This document shows, piece after piece, positions 20,208-29,244 of a stretch of DNA of 53,667 nucleotides. A model generated the notes under the pieces. The model did no database searches. It was not told where the DNA came from and saw only the letters and a program-made list of their open reading frames with translations. The translations under genes were made by a program, and so were the position numbers. Each line of letters opens with the position of its first letter. Within the stretch, counting starts at the first letter, position 1. The DNA is from Candidatus Physcousia equi (GTDB taxonomy: Bacteria > Bacteroidota > Bacteroidia > Bacteroidales > Bacteroidaceae): NCBI GenBank assembly GCA_018065005.1, contig JAGHUD010000038.1, positions 1 to 53,667 of the forward strand, read 5' to 3'.

Positions 20208-20906
20208 TTAGATTTCCTCAACAGCCTTGGTATCGATCTTGATACCAGCGCTCATAGTACTGGAAAGATAAATACTCTTCATATAGGTACCCTTAGCAGC
20301 AGCGGGCTTGAGCTTAATGATCGTAGCAATGAACTCCTTTGCGTTCTGAGCGATTTGCTCAGCGGTGAAGCTCACCTTACCGATAGAAGTATGTACGATA
20401 CCAGTCTTGTCGACCTTAAAATCAATCTTACCCTGCTTAACCTCCTTGATAGCCTGAGCCACATTGGGAGTTACAGTACCACTCTTGGGGTTAGGCATCA
20501 GTCCGCGAGGACCGAGGATACGACCCAGAGCACCAATCTTACCCATGATAGCGGGCATGGTGATGATAACGTCGATATCTGTCCAACCGCCCTTAATCTT
20601 CTCGATATATTCATCGAGACCTACATAGTCAGCGCCAGCTTCCTTAGCAGCAGTCTCCTGATCGGGAGTGCAAAGGCAGAGCACGCGAGTCACCTTACCT
20701 GTGCCGTTGGGAAGTGAAACAACACCGCGCACCATTTGGTTTGCTTTGCGGGGATCCACACCCAGACGAACATCAATATCTACAGAAGCGTCGAACTTGG
20801 TAGTGGTGATATCCTTAACCAACTGAGATGCTTCCTTCAAGGTGTAAGCCTTCCCCGCTTCAATCTTGCCAGCTACCAACTTCTGGTTTTTTGTCAGTTT
20901 ACTCAT
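20208..20906 (-). CDS. rplA: 50S ribosomal protein L1
   Basis: The 232-residue protein contains the L1 signatures [20 protein letters not shown] near residue 40, [18 protein letters not shown] near 128-145, and a [18 protein letters not shown]-terminus. It binds 23S rRNA at the L1 stalk of the large subunit and in other bacteria represses its own operon. It is 22 nt downstream of rplK. Confidence 0.99.
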   Translation of the reverse strand: MSKLTKNQKLVAGKIEAGKAYTLKEASQLVKDITTTKFDASVDIDVRLGVDPRKANQMVRGVVSLPNGTGKVTRVLCLCTPDQETAAKEAGADYVGLDEYIEKIKGGWTDIDVIITMPAIMGKIGALGRILGPRGLMPNPKSGTVTPNVAQAIKEVKQGKIDFKVDKTGIVHTSIGKVSFTAEQIAQNAKEFIATIIKLKPAAAKGTYMKSIYLSSTMSAGIKIDTKAVEEI

Positions 20907-20928
20907 GTCAATTTTGAAGGTTTAAAAT

Positions 20929-21369
20929 TTAAAATTGGGGACGGTCACCCTTAATGGTGATACCCATACTTCTTGCCGTACCTGCAACCAAAGACATAGC
21001 AGCATCGATAGTGAAACAGTTCAAATCGGGCATTTTATCTTGGGCAATGTTTTGAACCTGCTCCCATGTGATAGCAGCTACCTTCTTACGGTTAGGTTCA
21101 GCAGAACCGCTCTTGATTTTGGCGGCTTCCAACAACTGTATTGCCACGGGAGGAGTTTTAACGATGAAGTCGTAGCTCTTATCCGTGTAATAAGTGATGA
21201 CCACAGGCAGCACCTTACCAGCCTTATCCTGTGTTCTGGCGTTGAATGCCTTGCAGAAATCCATAATATTGATACCCTTGGAACCGAGAGCGGGACCTAC
21301 TGGGGGAGATGGATTTGCAGCGCCTCCTTTAATCTGTAATTTGATTAATCCAGCAACTTCTTTAGCCAT
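20929..21369 (-). CDS. rplK: 50S ribosomal protein L11
   Basis: The 146-residue protein [20 protein letters not shown] has the proline-rich L11 N-terminus ([24 protein letters not shown]) and a C-terminal rRNA-binding domain ending SMGITIKGD. It sits at the GTPase centre with L10/L12. It is 59 nt downstream of nusG, in the standard order. Confidence 0.99.
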   Translation of the reverse strand: MAKEVAGLIKLQIKGGAANPSPPVGPALGSKGINIMDFCKAFNARTQDKAGKVLPVVITYYTDKSYDFIVKTPPVAIQLLEAAKIKSGSAEPNRKKVAAITWEQVQNIAQDKMPDLNCFTIDAAMSLVAGTARSMGITIKGDRPQF

Positions 21370-21428
21370 TTTTTTAGTACTTTATTATTGTTATTTAGAA
21401 AGAGCAAAAAAGGCGAATCGAATTCGTC

Positions 21429-21983
21429 TTATTGCTTTTCAACCTGCATAAAGCCAAGTTCGAGAGGAGTTTTTCTTCCGAAAATCTTGACCATAACCTT
21501 GAGCTTTTTCTTTTCGCTATTGACTTCCTCCACAAGAGCTTCAAAGCCGCTGAAGGGACCTTCGGTAACCTTAACGCTCTCGCCAACAAGATAAGGCGTA
21601 ACTGTCTCGTCGGTGGTTTCGATAACCTCGTCGACAGAGCCAAGCAACCGGTTGATCTCGTTGGGTCGGAGTGGCATAGGTTTCTGTCCGCCTTTCACGT
21701 CGCTGAGGTAACCAGTAACATTGGGTACGTAGCGAAGAGTTTCTTGGGTAGCAGAATCCATGTCCGCCTTGACTAAGACATACTTAGGAAGACAATTCTT
21801 TTCTTTGACGGTACGCTTGCCATTTTTGATGGTGACAACCTTTTCCATAGGAATAAGTACTTCAGACACGTGTTTGCTTAACTCACCACCTTGAGCAATG
21901 AGTGCATCAATGTATTCCTTCACTTTGCCTTCCTTTCCACTAATGGCACGCAGTACGTACCACTTCATTTCAGTTTCAGCCAT
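21429..21983 (-). CDS. nusG: Transcription termination/antitermination factor NusG
   Basis: The 184-residue protein has the NGN domain ([19 protein letters not shown], then [11 protein letters not shown]) and a C-terminal KOW domain ([22 protein letters not shown]). It couples polymerase to the ribosome or to Rho. It starts 14 nt after secE, the usual secE-nusG pair. Confidence 0.98.
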   Translation of the reverse strand: MAETEMKWYVLRAISGKEGKVKEYIDALIAQGGELSKHVSEVLIPMEKVVTIKNGKRTVKEKNCLPKYVLVKADMDSATQETLRYVPNVTGYLSDVKGGQKPMPLRPNEINRLLGSVDEVIETTDETVTPYLVGESVKVTEGPFSGFEALVEEVNSEKKKLKVMVKIFGRKTPLELGFMQVEKQ

Positions 21984-21997
21984 ATTTTCCTAAGGAA

Positions 21998-22189
21998 TTA
22001 CTTTGCCAGACTGTAGATAGCCTGCATACCTTTGTCAAATGCAGTATCAATAACGAAGATGACCGCTGCGATGCAAAGGGAAGCGATTAAAACAACGACC
22101 GCAGAGTTCATGAGCTCCTTGCGAGAAGGCCAAGTGGTCTTATGCACGAGTTCTTCGTATGAAGCCTTACAATAGTTAATAATTTTCAT
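21998..22189 (-). CDS. secE: Preprotein translocase subunit SecE
   Basis: The 63-residue single-span protein is MKIINYCKASYEELVHKTTW... with the conserved amphipathic segment TWPSRKELMNSAVVVL followed by one membrane helix (about 33-55). The ATG at 22189 was chosen because a longer frame to 22234 would run into tRNA-Trp. It stabilises SecY in the translocon. It sits between tRNA-Trp and nusG. Confidence 0.95.
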   Translation of the reverse strand: MKIINYCKASYEELVHKTTWPSRKELMNSAVVVLIASLCIAAVIFVIDTAFDKGMQAIYSLAK

Positions 22190-22204
22190 ATCTTTATCTA
22201 TTAG

Positions 22205-22277
22205 CACGGGAAGAGAGGCTCGAACTCCCGACACCTGGTTTTGGAGACCAGTGCTCTACCAACTGAGCTATTCCCGT
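22205..22277 (-). tRNA. tRNA-Trp(CCA)
   Basis: On the minus strand, acceptor ACGGGAA/TTCCCGT and anticodon stem CTGGT/ACCAG around CTCCAAA give CCA. Discriminator G. It lies between tuf and secE, the same position as in many bacteria. Confidence 0.95.
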
Positions 22278-22339
22278 AAGTAAGGTGGAGGCTGAGGAGA
22301 GCCACAAGCCTCACACCTATTATTTCTTGTTTGATTCGA

Positions 22340-23521
22340 TTAGTCGAATACCTCGGTAATCTGACCAGAACCAACGGTGCGACCACCTTCGCGGATAGCG
22401 AAACGGAGACCTACGTTGAGGGCAACCTTATAGATCAGGTTTACAGTGATCTCTACGTTGTCGCCGGGCATTACCATCTCAATTCCTTCGGGGAGAGAGA
22501 TCTCACCGGTGCAGTCCATAGTGCGGAGGTAGAATTGAGGACGATACTTGTTGCCGAAAGGAGTGTGACGACCACCCTCTTCCTTCTTCAGAACATAGAT
22601 AGAAGCCTTGAAGCCAGAGTGAGGAGTGATAGCACCGGGGTGGGTGATAACCATACCGCGCTTTACATCCTGCTTGTCGATACCACGGAGGAGGAGACCT
22701 ACGTTGTCACCAGCTTCACCTGTATCGAGGATCTTGCGGAACATCTCAACGCCAGTGATAACTGACTTCTTGTCCTCACCGAGACCGAGGATCTGAACAT
22801 CGTCACCAATCTTAACGACACCAGTTTCGATACGACCAGTAGCAACGGTACCACGACCAGTGATTGAGAATACGTCCTCAACAGGCATCAAGAAAGGCTT
22901 ATCAACGGCACGAACGGGCTCCTGAATCCAGGTGTCGCAAGCGTCCATCAGATCCATTACGCTCTTCTCCCACTCGGGTACACCATTGAGTGCACCAAGT
23001 GCAGAACCGCGGATGATGGGGGTGTCCTCTTCGAACTCATACTGAGCGAGGAGCTCCTGCATTTCCATCTCAACGAGCTCGAGCATTTCAGCGTCGTCAA
23101 CCATGTCGCACTTGTTCAGGAACACAACGAGACGAGGAACGTTCACCTGACGAGCGAGCAGGATGTGCTCACGGGTCTGAGGCATAGGACCGTCAGTAGC
23201 GGCACAAACGATGATAGCACCGTCCATCTGTGCAGCACCAGTAACCATGTTCTTAACGTAGTCGGCGTGACCCGGGCAGTCTACGTGAGCGTAGTGACGA
23301 GTAGCTGTTTCGTACTCAACGTGAGCGGTGTTGATGGTGATACCACGCTCCTTCTCTTCGGGAGCATTGTCGATCTGGTCGAAGCTCTTAACCTCAGAAA
23401 GACCAGCCTTTGCCAAAACTGTGGTGATGGCAGCGGTGAGCGTAGTCTTACCGTGGTCAACGTGACCAATTGTACCAATGTTTACATGAGGTTTGGTTCT
23501 CTCAAAATGTTCTTTAGCCAT
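22340..23521 (-). CDS. tuf: Elongation factor Tu
   Basis: The 393-residue GTPase has G1 GHVDHGKT (19-26), the switch I region [14 protein letters not shown]3 DCPGH, G4 NKCD and G5 SAL, followed by the two beta-barrel domains ending [10 protein letters not shown]. It delivers aminoacyl-tRNA to the ribosome. It is co-transcribed behind three tRNA genes (Tyr, Gly, Thr), as in the E. coli tRNA-tufB operon. No second tuf copy lies in the window. Confidence 0.99.
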   Translation of the reverse strand: MAKEHFERTKPHVNIGTIGHVDHGKTTLTAAITTVLAKAGLSEVKSFDQIDNAPEEKERGITINTAHVEYETATRHYAHVDCPGHADYVKNMVTGAAQMDGAIIVCAATDGPMPQTREHILLARQVNVPRLVVFLNKCDMVDDAEMLELVEMEMQELLAQYEFEEDTPIIRGSALGALNGVPEWEKSVMDLMDACDTWIQEPVRAVDKPFLMPVEDVFSITGRGTVATGRIETGVVKIGDDVQILGLGEDKKSVITGVEMFRKILDTGEAGDNVGLLLRGIDKQDVKRGMVITHPGAITPHSGFKASIYVLKKEEGGRHTPFGNKYRPQFYLRTMDCTGEISLPEGIEMVMPGDNVEITVNLIYKVALNVGLRFAIREGGRTVGSGQITEVFD

Positions 23522-23616
23522 AGCTGTTTTTTAATTATTAATAATTATGTGTTCATAATTAGTTTGCCCCTCAGGGCGCTGGAACTTTGTTTGCTTTGAA
23601 TGATCTCTTTGAAGAG

Positions 23617-23688
<72 letters not shown>

Positions 23689-23724
23689 AACTTCTTTCAT
23701 TCTTTCACGTTTCGTTCCGATTGG

Positions 23725-23797
23725 AGCGGAAGACGGGGCTCAAACCCGCGACCCCCAGCTTGGAAGGCTAGTGCTCTATCGACTGAGCTACTTCCGC
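23725..23797 (-). tRNA. tRNA-Gly(TCC)
   Basis: On the minus strand, acceptor GCGGAAG/CTTCCGC and anticodon stem CTAGC/GCTGG (one G-U pair) around CTTCCAA give TCC. Length 73 nt. Second tRNA of the tuf operon. Confidence 0.95.
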
Positions 23798-23805
23798 TTG
23801 TTGAG

Positions 23806-23888
23806 TGGGTAGAGATGGATTCGAACCACCGAAGGCGTAAGCCAGCAGATTTACAGTCTGCCCCATTTGGCCACTCTGGTATCTACCC
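23806..23888 (-). tRNA. tRNA-Tyr(GTA), copy 2
   Basis: An 83-nt class II tRNA, identical in every base to the plus-strand copy at 1506-1588. First gene of the tuf operon. With copy 1 it forms an inverted repeat about 22 kb apart. Confidence 0.95.
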
Positions 23889-23951
23889 TGTTGTTGTTTT
23901 TGCTGTCTTTAATTTGCAGCCTCTTTAGCTGTTTGTTTGCTAAATCGGCTG

Positions 23952-23982
23952 CAAAATTAGTGATTATTTTTGAAACGCCAAA
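23952..23982 (-). promoter_or_regulatory. Promoter of the tRNA-tuf-sec-rpl-rpo unit
   Basis: TTTG (23982-23979) and TAATTTTG (23959-23952) on the minus strand are 19 bp apart, matching the Bacteroidetes consensus. It lies about 65 bp before tRNA-Tyr. It is the only clear promoter I found ahead of the operon. Confidence 0.8.
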
Positions 23983-24008
23983 ATTTTTTGGCACTTTTCT
24001 TTCATTTA

Positions 24009-24308
24009 TTAGCGATTTTTCTGCTTATCCTTGTACTTTTCGAGTTGACGAGTCAGAATTTCGCAACATTCATCGATTCCTTCTTCAAATGTATCGCAAA
24101 CCTTGTTAGCTCTGAGTTCGCTGCCAGGCACGCTAAGCAGTATGGCAGTTTCCTTGTTCAAAGCGGTTTCGGGCTTTACGACCTTTAGCGACACCTCTAC
24201 CTTTCTTATTTCATCACTGAACTTCCCGAGTTTCGAGACTTTCTTTTGAATGAAGTCATGAAGCTTTTCAGTAGCCTCGAAATGGATTGCCTGAATGTTA
24301 ATCTCCAT
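24009..24308 (-). CDS. hpf: Ribosome hibernation-promoting factor, short HPF/RaiA family
   Basis: The 99-residue protein MEINIQAIHFEATEKLHDFI... fits the HPF/YfiA beta-alpha-beta-beta-beta-alpha fold, including FIQKKVSKLGKF and a Lys/Arg-rich C-terminus. It has only the N-terminal domain, so it is the short form. Such proteins occupy the 30S mRNA channel to inactivate ribosomes in stationary phase. It follows xerC by 13 nt, and its end lies close to the operon promoter at 23952-23982. Confidence 0.9.
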   Translation of the reverse strand: MEINIQAIHFEATEKLHDFIQKKVSKLGKFSDEIRKVEVSLKVVKPETALNKETAILLSVPGSELRANKVCDTFEEGIDECCEILTRQLEKYKDKQKNR

Positions 24309-24321
24309 AGTCGTTGCGTTT

Positions 24322-25212
24322 TTAGGCTCGTGGATGAGCCTGGTTATACATTTCTTTTAACTCCTCCAATGTTGTGTGGGTATAGATCTCTGTCGTAGCT
24401 ATGGACTCATGTCCGAGCAGTTCCTTGACAGCCTGCAAGTCCGCCTTATGGTTGAGCATGTGCGTAGCAAAGCTATGCCTCAATGTATGTGGCGTTCGCC
24501 GTTTCACTGTTGTGACAAGACTCAGGTATTGTTTGACCCTTGCCTCCACTTTGCCTTTGGTGATGCGTCGTCCGTTGGTGGTTTCAAGAAACAAAGCTTG
24601 TTCTTCCGAGTCGGCGGTGTGCGCGTGTCGCAGAGCGATGTAGCCAGAGAAGGCATCGTGCAATTCTCGTCCGAATGGGATGATGCGTTGTTTGTTTCTT
24701 TTTCCTGTCACCTTCAGTTGGCACTGTGCGAGATCGACATCAGCGAGGTTGATACCCACGAGTTCAGACAATCTGACGCCGGTGCTATAGAATGTGAGGA
24801 GTATGAGTCGGTCACGTTGTCCTTCGAAATCTTCGGGGAAGTAATCCCCGTCGATGAGTCGGTTCATGTCGGACTCTTTGACGAACGATGGGAGGTATTT
24901 ATCCTTTTTGGGTCCTTGCAGGTTATGGACTGGGTCTTGTACAACCCGTTTGTAGCGCAGCAAGAACTTATAGAAGGAACGGAGTGCGCTGAGCGTGACG
25001 TTGACTGATTTTGGGTTCTGTCCGCGATCCATCTCGCTGATGACCCAGTTGCGTATCATGTCAGTATTCAGTGTCTGCCATGTGACACCTCCTTCGAGGC
25101 TATCGATGTAGGTTCTAAACTCCTTCAGCGACCTATTGTAGGAGGTACAAGTACGTTGTGAGTAGTTTCGCTCGTTGGCGAGATAGTTCACAAAATCCTT
25201 TATATCCTCCAT
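24322..25212 (-). CDS. xerC: Site-specific tyrosine recombinase XerC
   Basis: The 296-residue protein has an N-terminal SAM-like DNA-binding domain (1-100) and the catalytic set Arg147 (GVRLSEL), Lys171, His242-x-x-Arg245 (HTLRH), His268 (LGHES) and Tyr277 (TTEIYTH). The ending YNQAHPRA is typical of XerC. It resolves chromosome dimers at dif with XerD. The operon rpsU, xerC, hpf ahead of the tuf operon is a common Bacteroidetes order, so this is the housekeeping copy rather than a mobile-element integrase. Confidence 0.92.
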   Translation of the reverse strand: MEDIKDFVNYLANERNYSQRTCTSYNRSLKEFRTYIDSLEGGVTWQTLNTDMIRNWVISEMDRGQNPKSVNVTLSALRSFYKFLLRYKRVVQDPVHNLQGPKKDKYLPSFVKESDMNRLIDGDYFPEDFEGQRDRLILLTFYSTGVRLSELVGINLADVDLAQCQLKVTGKRNKQRIIPFGRELHDAFSGYIALRHAHTADSEEQALFLETTNGRRITKGKVEARVKQYLSLVTTVKRRTPHTLRHSFATHMLNHKADLQAVKELLGHESIATTEIYTHTTLEELKEMYNQAHPRA

Positions 25213-25238
25213 TTTCCATCAACATTGGTTTTCGGCAA

Positions 25239-25270
25239 CGAAGATAGGGATTTTTTTCGGCAACTCCAAG
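25239..25270 (-). promoter_or_regulatory. Near-consensus promoter of xerC-hpf
   Basis: CTTG (25270-25267), 20 bp, then TATCTTCG (25246-25239) on the minus strand. Each box deviates from consensus by one base. The predicted start lies about 20 nt before the xerC ATG. Confidence 0.45.
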
Positions 25271-25290
25271 GGTTTGCCAGTTAAAAAAAC

Positions 25291-25482
25291 TTAATCTTCT
25301 GTTCTCTGCAACTGCTGCACATAGACAGCGTGCTCCATCTTGAGTCTCTTAAGTACTGAAGGCTTGTCAAATTGCTGACGGCGGCGGAGTTCCTTTACTA
25401 CACCAGTCTTCTCATACTTACGCTTGAACTTCTTCAGCGCTCTCTCGATGTTCTCACCTTCTTTTACAGGTACTACGATCAT
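25291..25482 (-). CDS. rpsU: 30S ribosomal protein S21
   Basis: The 63-residue basic protein MIVVPVKEGENIERALKKFK... matches S21, with KKFKRKYEKTGVVKELRRRQ and a C-terminal helix. In Bacteroidetes S21 lies near the anti-Shine-Dalgarno end of 16S rRNA, which has been linked to the weak use of Shine-Dalgarno signals in this phylum. It has its own consensus promoter and a leader of about 50 nt. Confidence 0.97.
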   Translation of the reverse strand: MIVVPVKEGENIERALKKFKRKYEKTGVVKELRRRQQFDKPSVLKRLKMEHAVYVQQLQRTED

Positions 25483-25538
25483 GTTGTTTGTTTGGTTAAT
25501 GAATTATTAAATTTACCCTATGGGTTTTATTTGCGGCG

Positions 25539-25570
25539 CAAAATTACTACTTATTTTCCGTTCCACCAAA
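25539..25570 (-). promoter_or_regulatory. Promoter of rpsU
   Basis: TTTG (25570-25567) and TAATTTTG (25546-25539) are 20 bp apart on the minus strand. The same -7 box serves the tuf operon. Confidence 0.85.
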
Positions 25571-25868
25571 CATTTCTCTCTTTTTTTTCAAGCTCTGAAG
25601 AAGAAGGAACGTAGCATGACGCTACCCTACCGCGAAGTGTGGGTGGCAGATGAGTTAGGTGGGATATGCAGACAGGACGTCCATGTCCTTGCATAGAGAC
25701 AAGAAAGGCTCAGAATGATGACACTGAAAAGAGAAGAAAAAGCAGTTGCCCTTGCGGAGCGATGCGCGTGGTGATCCTAATTACATGGTTTGCCGCTGCG
25801 CTTTTGAGCAGGGCTGTAAGCTTGATGGACAGACTGTCCATTACAGCGAACAACAATAGAAAAAATAC
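25571..25868. other. Intergenic stretch upstream of rpsU, no feature seen
   Basis: About 300 bp between the rpsU promoter and palindrome array 2. Open frames on the plus strand run into the array and show no recognisable protein. Nothing else is supported here. Confidence 0.5.
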
Positions 25869-26015
25869 GTGGCACAGCAGAAATAAAAATTTTCTGCAGC
25901 AGAAACAAAAATTTTCTGCAGCAGAAACTAAGATTTTCTGCAGCAGAAACCGAATGTTTCTGCAGCAGAAACGGAAAAGTTCTGCAGCAGAAACGGAGAA
26001 ACCTTGCAGCAGGAT
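25869..26015. repeat. 22-bp-pitch palindrome array 2 (longest)
   Basis: Seven units start at 25869, 25891, 25913, 25935, 25957, 25979 and 26001, every step exactly 22 bp. Units 2-5 are exact TTTCTGCAGCAGAAA; unit 6 has one change; units 1 and 7 are decayed at the outer ends. The 7-nt spacers vary. It lies just beyond the mdh terminator and upstream of rpsU, between two minus-strand genes. Confidence 0.9.
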
Positions 26016-26059
26016 ACAAAAAAAGACGCAGCGTCCGGAAAAGTAGGATGCTGCGTCTT
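26016..26059 (-). terminator. Intrinsic terminator of mdh
   Basis: AAGACGCAGC (26023-26032) pairs with GCTGCGTCTT (26050-26059) in a perfect 10-bp stem with a 17-nt loop. On the minus strand a T-rich tract follows (complement of 26017-26022). It is 57 nt after the mdh stop. Confidence 0.85.
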
Positions 26060-26115
26060 ATGATATTGTCGCGCACGTACCTTATATTATATACGCACGC
26101 AAGAAGGCGTTTTGG

Positions 26116-27093
26116 TTAGAGGTTAGCGTTGTCGGTCTTCCAATCCTCTACTGCGGGAATGATGCCCAGAGAGATGATTTCGTCGCGCATCTTGCCGAGA
26201 TGAGCGATGGAAGACTGGAGGGCAGCCATCTCTTCTTCGCTGCCGACGGGCTCGGTGTAGTGAACGCCGGTGGCATCGATGATGGTGGGCATTGCCATCA
26301 TGACCTTCTCAGAAGCCACATAGCACCCAGCTGGCCAGGTGAAGGGCTCGCCGCCCATGGCGCCTTCGATCATCTTGATGGCCTGGTATGAGGGGCTCTG
26401 GAAAGAGCTGCGTCCGCGGAGCTTGATGATGTTGGAACCGCCCTGAATGGTGGCGTGTTTGATTTCTGCCCAACGCTCGGCAGAGAGGTTCATCTGTGCG
26501 AGAGGTTTGCCATCGATTTGCACATCGCTGGCGAAGACAGCCATCTGCTCGCCGTGACCGCCGTAGGTCTTGCAGCCGGTGACCTTGTACTGAGGCACAC
26601 CGAACTCGCTGGCGAGTGCTTGCTGCAGACGGGTGGAGTCGAGTGCAGCGAGTGAGGTGAGCTGGTTGGGCTTCAAGCCAGAGTGGATGAGTGCGGTGAG
26701 TGCCGTGACGTCGGCGGGGTTGAAGATGACAACGACATGCTTGACGTTGGGGCAATACTTCTTGATGAAGTCGCCAAACTCAGCAGCGATCTGGCAGTTG
26801 CCCTTGAGCAGATCCTCGCGCGTCATGCCCTCTTTGCGGGGTGCGCCACCGCTTGACACGATATACTTTGCGCCGGTGAAAGCCTCCTCGGGATTGGTGG
26901 TCCAGGTGATGTTGGCACCGGGGAAGGCACAGTGTGTCATCTCGTCAGCCACGCCATGCACACCGGGTTCAAAGATATCATAGAGACAAATGTTGGGGGT
27001 CAGACCCAGCATGAGCGCGCTCTGTACCATGTTAGAGCCGATCATGCCGCCGGCACCAACGATGAGCAGTTTTTCTTCAGTTAAAAAAGCCAT
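26116..27093 (-). CDS. mdh: Malate dehydrogenase
   Basis: The 325-residue protein has an N-terminal Rossmann motif (LLIVGAGGMIGSNM), substrate-binding arginines in the APRKEGMTREDLL segment, the NPADV segment, and the catalytic histidine in TYGGHGEQM. It matches the Bacteroidetes malate dehydrogenase family, which interconverts malate and oxaloacetate with NAD(H), a step toward fumarate and succinate in these anaerobes. Lactate dehydrogenase is a less likely alternative. It is monocistronic with its own promoter and terminator. Confidence 0.92.
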   Translation of the reverse strand: MAFLTEEKLLIVGAGGMIGSNMVQSALMLGLTPNICLYDIFEPGVHGVADEMTHCAFPGANITWTTNPEEAFTGAKYIVSSGGAPRKEGMTREDLLKGNCQIAAEFGDFIKKYCPNVKHVVVIFNPADVTALTALIHSGLKPNQLTSLAALDSTRLQQALASEFGVPQYKVTGCKTYGGHGEQMAVFASDVQIDGKPLAQMNLSAERWAEIKHATIQGGSNIIKLRGRSSFQSPSYQAIKMIEGAMGGEPFTWPAGCYVASEKVMMAMPTIIDATGVHYTEPVGSEEEMAALQSSIAHLGKMRDEIISLGIIPAVEDWKTDNANL

Positions 27094-27135
27094 AGTTTTG
27101 TTCTTTTATGATAAACAATAGAGAGATTTTCACCG

Positions 27136-27167
27136 CAAAAATACGATTTTTCGTTGGAACTGCCAAA
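27136..27167 (-). promoter_or_regulatory. Promoter of mdh
   Basis: TTTG (27167-27164), 20 bp, TATTTTTG (27143-27136) on the minus strand. The predicted leader is about 35 nt. Confidence 0.85.
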
Positions 27168-27261
27168 CAAAAAGTGAAGTTTTTGACGTGAAGGAATGAA
27201 AAGGAGTGAAAAAAAATTGCTTTCGTCGTGCGACGGGGAAAGTGCGATGCTCAGAGATGCT

Positions 27262-27636
27262 TCAAGCCTCTTTTTGGTTTCGCTCCCATTCCTCCCACTC
27301 TTCTTGTGCCTTGCGCCAATCAGTGGCCTCGCCTGCTTCTATGGCAGCCGCTTCAGCCAGGGCAGCATCGTGGGCTTTGTCGCGTGCACGCTTGGCTTTC
27401 ATGGCTTCGATGGTGGCATCGTCGAGGATGACTATGCGCCCGCGCTCGATGCAGCGCTGCAGGTCGTCAGCTCCGAAGGCTTTTCCGGGTTCGTTGAAGT
27501 CGGAGATGTTGAACTCATAGTCGACGCGCAGGTCGTGACGGACGAGCTTCTGAACAAAACGTGAACCTGAGGCTTTGCGGCGCAGCAACTTGGTGATTTC
27601 GGTGATTTCCCGTTGTGAGAACTTGTTTCTTCCCAT
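27262..27636 (-). CDS. Conserved hypothetical protein, Bacteroidales type
   Basis: The 124-residue protein MGRNKFSQREITEITKLLRR... has a basic helical N-terminus, a middle stretch with DLRVDYEFNISDF, and a charged Ala/Glu-rich C-terminal helix, likely coiled coil (AEAAAIEAGEATDWRKAQEE). I do not recognise a named domain. The ATG at 27636 was chosen because it lies 7 nt after the lysozyme stop; the frame extends upstream only inside that gene. It is probably translated from the GH25 transcript. Small size and a basic N-terminus are compatible with nucleic-acid binding, but that is a guess. Confidence 0.7.
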   Translation of the reverse strand: MGRNKFSQREITEITKLLRRKASGSRFVQKLVRHDLRVDYEFNISDFNEPGKAFGADDLQRCIERGRIVILDDATIEAMKAKRARDKAHDAALAEAAAIEAGEATDWRKAQEEWEEWERNQKEA

Positions 27637-27643
27637 ATTGAAT

Positions 27644-29209
27644 CTATTTGATTTGATACTCGCTAACGAATTGTTTGAACTGGTCGAGCGACCCATTAAA
27701 GACGTCTATGTCGACCTGAGGCGTGATGCCATGCACGACACCGTCGTCGCTCATCTGCCAAAATGCCAAGCGATAGTAGGGCCGATACTCGCTGTAGCGT
27801 GCCACCCAGACGGGGCATTGACGGAGCTCGTCGGGCGCTTGACTCCAATGGGCATCGAGGAAGCTCTGGCTGACGTAGAGAAGAGGAGTCGTGTGGCAGT
27901 GTGCCTTGACCACCTCGACCCATGCTGCCATCTCCCGCAACATGGCAGCGGCGCCGCCCATAGCCTCCATCTGCTGTGGCGAGAGCTCTGCATCGAGCAC
28001 CGGCGGGAGGTCGCCAGGCTGCAAGGAGGCGTTCTGGAGGAACCATTTGGCTTGTTCTCTGCCGTCGATCGGAGAGAAGAAGTGATACTGCCCCATGTGG
28101 ATACCGGCGCGTCTGCCTAAAAACATATCCTCTGCAGCATAGGAGTTGACGAGTGTGACGCCCTGCGTGGCTTTGACGTAGCAGAAGCGAACAGGGAAAT
28201 CGCCTTCGCCTTCCACACGTCTCGGTATCTTCTTTCCCAGATGCTTGATGCGCAATGCCACCCAGAGGATGGGATAGGTACGGTTACCGCGTTCGTGCTG
28301 ATAACGTGCAATGTCAATGCCGTAGACGCGCTGATGGTTGTGCACGATGTGCTCGCCTCGGAAGCGGTCGCCCTTCCAGGTGCCCACACAGACGATGCGC
28401 CCTGGAATGAGCCCTACGCCATAGCCCTGACGCTTGCCATGCACCCAGTCGCCTTCGTAGTATTCCTCGCCACGAAGAACGCCGAAACCGTTCGGGCGCA
28501 GCTGTGCATCGAACTGTCCTTCATAGCGCACGCCGGCGGTATAGCGCACGCCATGGGTCAGCGTGTCGGCATCCCAGTTGCCCTCATAAATCGTGCCGTC
28601 GGGGAAGACGAGTCGTCCGCGGCCCTGACGCACAATGCCTTGCGGGCGCACAACGCTGCCCTGCTGCACAAAGTCGCCACGGTAGAAGCTACGATTGGGA
28701 TAGTCCACACGGCCATAGTGCTGCCCGTCGTGAAAGAGAAGAGGGGAGCTTTGGGTGGTGCAAGAGAGGAGGGGGGCAAAGAGGAGCGTGTCGCCGGCTG
28801 CCTCGGCAGGAAGGAGCCAGCGGCGCACGAGTTGCCGCACGTCGTAGGCGGAATATGGGCGTGCAAAGAGAACCTGACGATAGTTGCGCTGTGGGGCGTG
28901 CATGATGTGGGCAAGGTGGCTTTGCAGATAGGGGCGCAGAGCCATCACCTGTTGGTAGCCGTCGTCGAAGATGGTGTGTGTCTGCTCGTAGTAGTCTATT
29001 TCGGAAAGCATCTGCTCCACCTGTGCAGAGCGGTGCGAGATGCTGTCGGGCGAAAGAGGAGGAGGCGAGGCAAAGAGACCTGCCACGACACAGCGAAAGG
29101 AATGGGTGGAAGGCTTCAGCAAAGACTTGCAGACAAACCACCCTCCCCCTGCAAGCAGGAGGAAAATGAGGAAAAAGAGGAGCTTTCGGAAAGCGCTATG
29201 CTGTGCCAT
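27644..29209 (-). CDS. Membrane-anchored GH25 lysozyme fused to MORN repeats
   Basis: The 521-residue protein has a membrane anchor at about 8-27, a linker, four to five MORN-type repeats at about 160-285 (FPDGTIYEGNW, YEGDWVHGKRQGYG), and a GH25 muramidase domain from 296. GH25 signs are YGIDIARYQ (Asp299), FCYVKATQG, GQYHFF, VLDAE (Asp406, Glu408) and VDIDVF (Asp500, Asp502). GH25 enzymes cleave the MurNAc-GlcNAc bond; MORN repeats bind lipid or protein surfaces. The ATG at 29209 was chosen over 29239 because the -7 box lies at 29237-29244. The anchor suggests action in the periplasm or on the cell's own wall. Confidence 0.88.
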   Translation of the reverse strand: MAQHSAFRKLLFFLIFLLLAGGGWFVCKSLLKPSTHSFRCVVAGLFASPPPLSPDSISHRSAQVEQMLSEIDYYEQTHTIFDDGYQQVMALRPYLQSHLAHIMHAPQRNYRQVLFARPYSAYDVRQLVRRWLLPAEAAGDTLLFAPLLSCTTQSSPLLFHDGQHYGRVDYPNRSFYRGDFVQQGSVVRPQGIVRQGRGRLVFPDGTIYEGNWDADTLTHGVRYTAGVRYEGQFDAQLRPNGFGVLRGEEYYEGDWVHGKRQGYGVGLIPGRIVCVGTWKGDRFRGEHIVHNHQRVYGIDIARYQHERGNRTYPILWVALRIKHLGKKIPRRVEGEGDFPVRFCYVKATQGVTLVNSYAAEDMFLGRRAGIHMGQYHFFSPIDGREQAKWFLQNASLQPGDLPPVLDAELSPQQMEAMGGAAAMLREMAAWVEVVKAHCHTTPLLYVSQSFLDAHWSQAPDELRQCPVWVARYSEYRPYYRLAFWQMSDDGVVHGITPQVDIDVFNGSLDQFKQFVSEYQIK

Positions 29210-29236
29210 AATTGAAGATTTTTGAGAAAACGCTTG

Positions 29237-29244
29237 CAAATGTA
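29237..29244 (-). promoter_or_regulatory. -7 element of the GH25 gene
   Basis: TACATTTG on the minus strand fits TAnnTTTG, 28 nt before the ATG at 29209. No TTTG is found at the expected -33 distance. Confidence 0.5.

Noticed and set aside
24322..25212. Mobile-element integrase
   Set aside because: The tyrosine recombinase sits in the conserved rpsU-xerC-hpf order and ends like housekeeping XerC.
25869..26015. CRISPR array
   Set aside because: Repeats are 15 bp and spacers 7 bp, far too short; no cas genes lie in the window.
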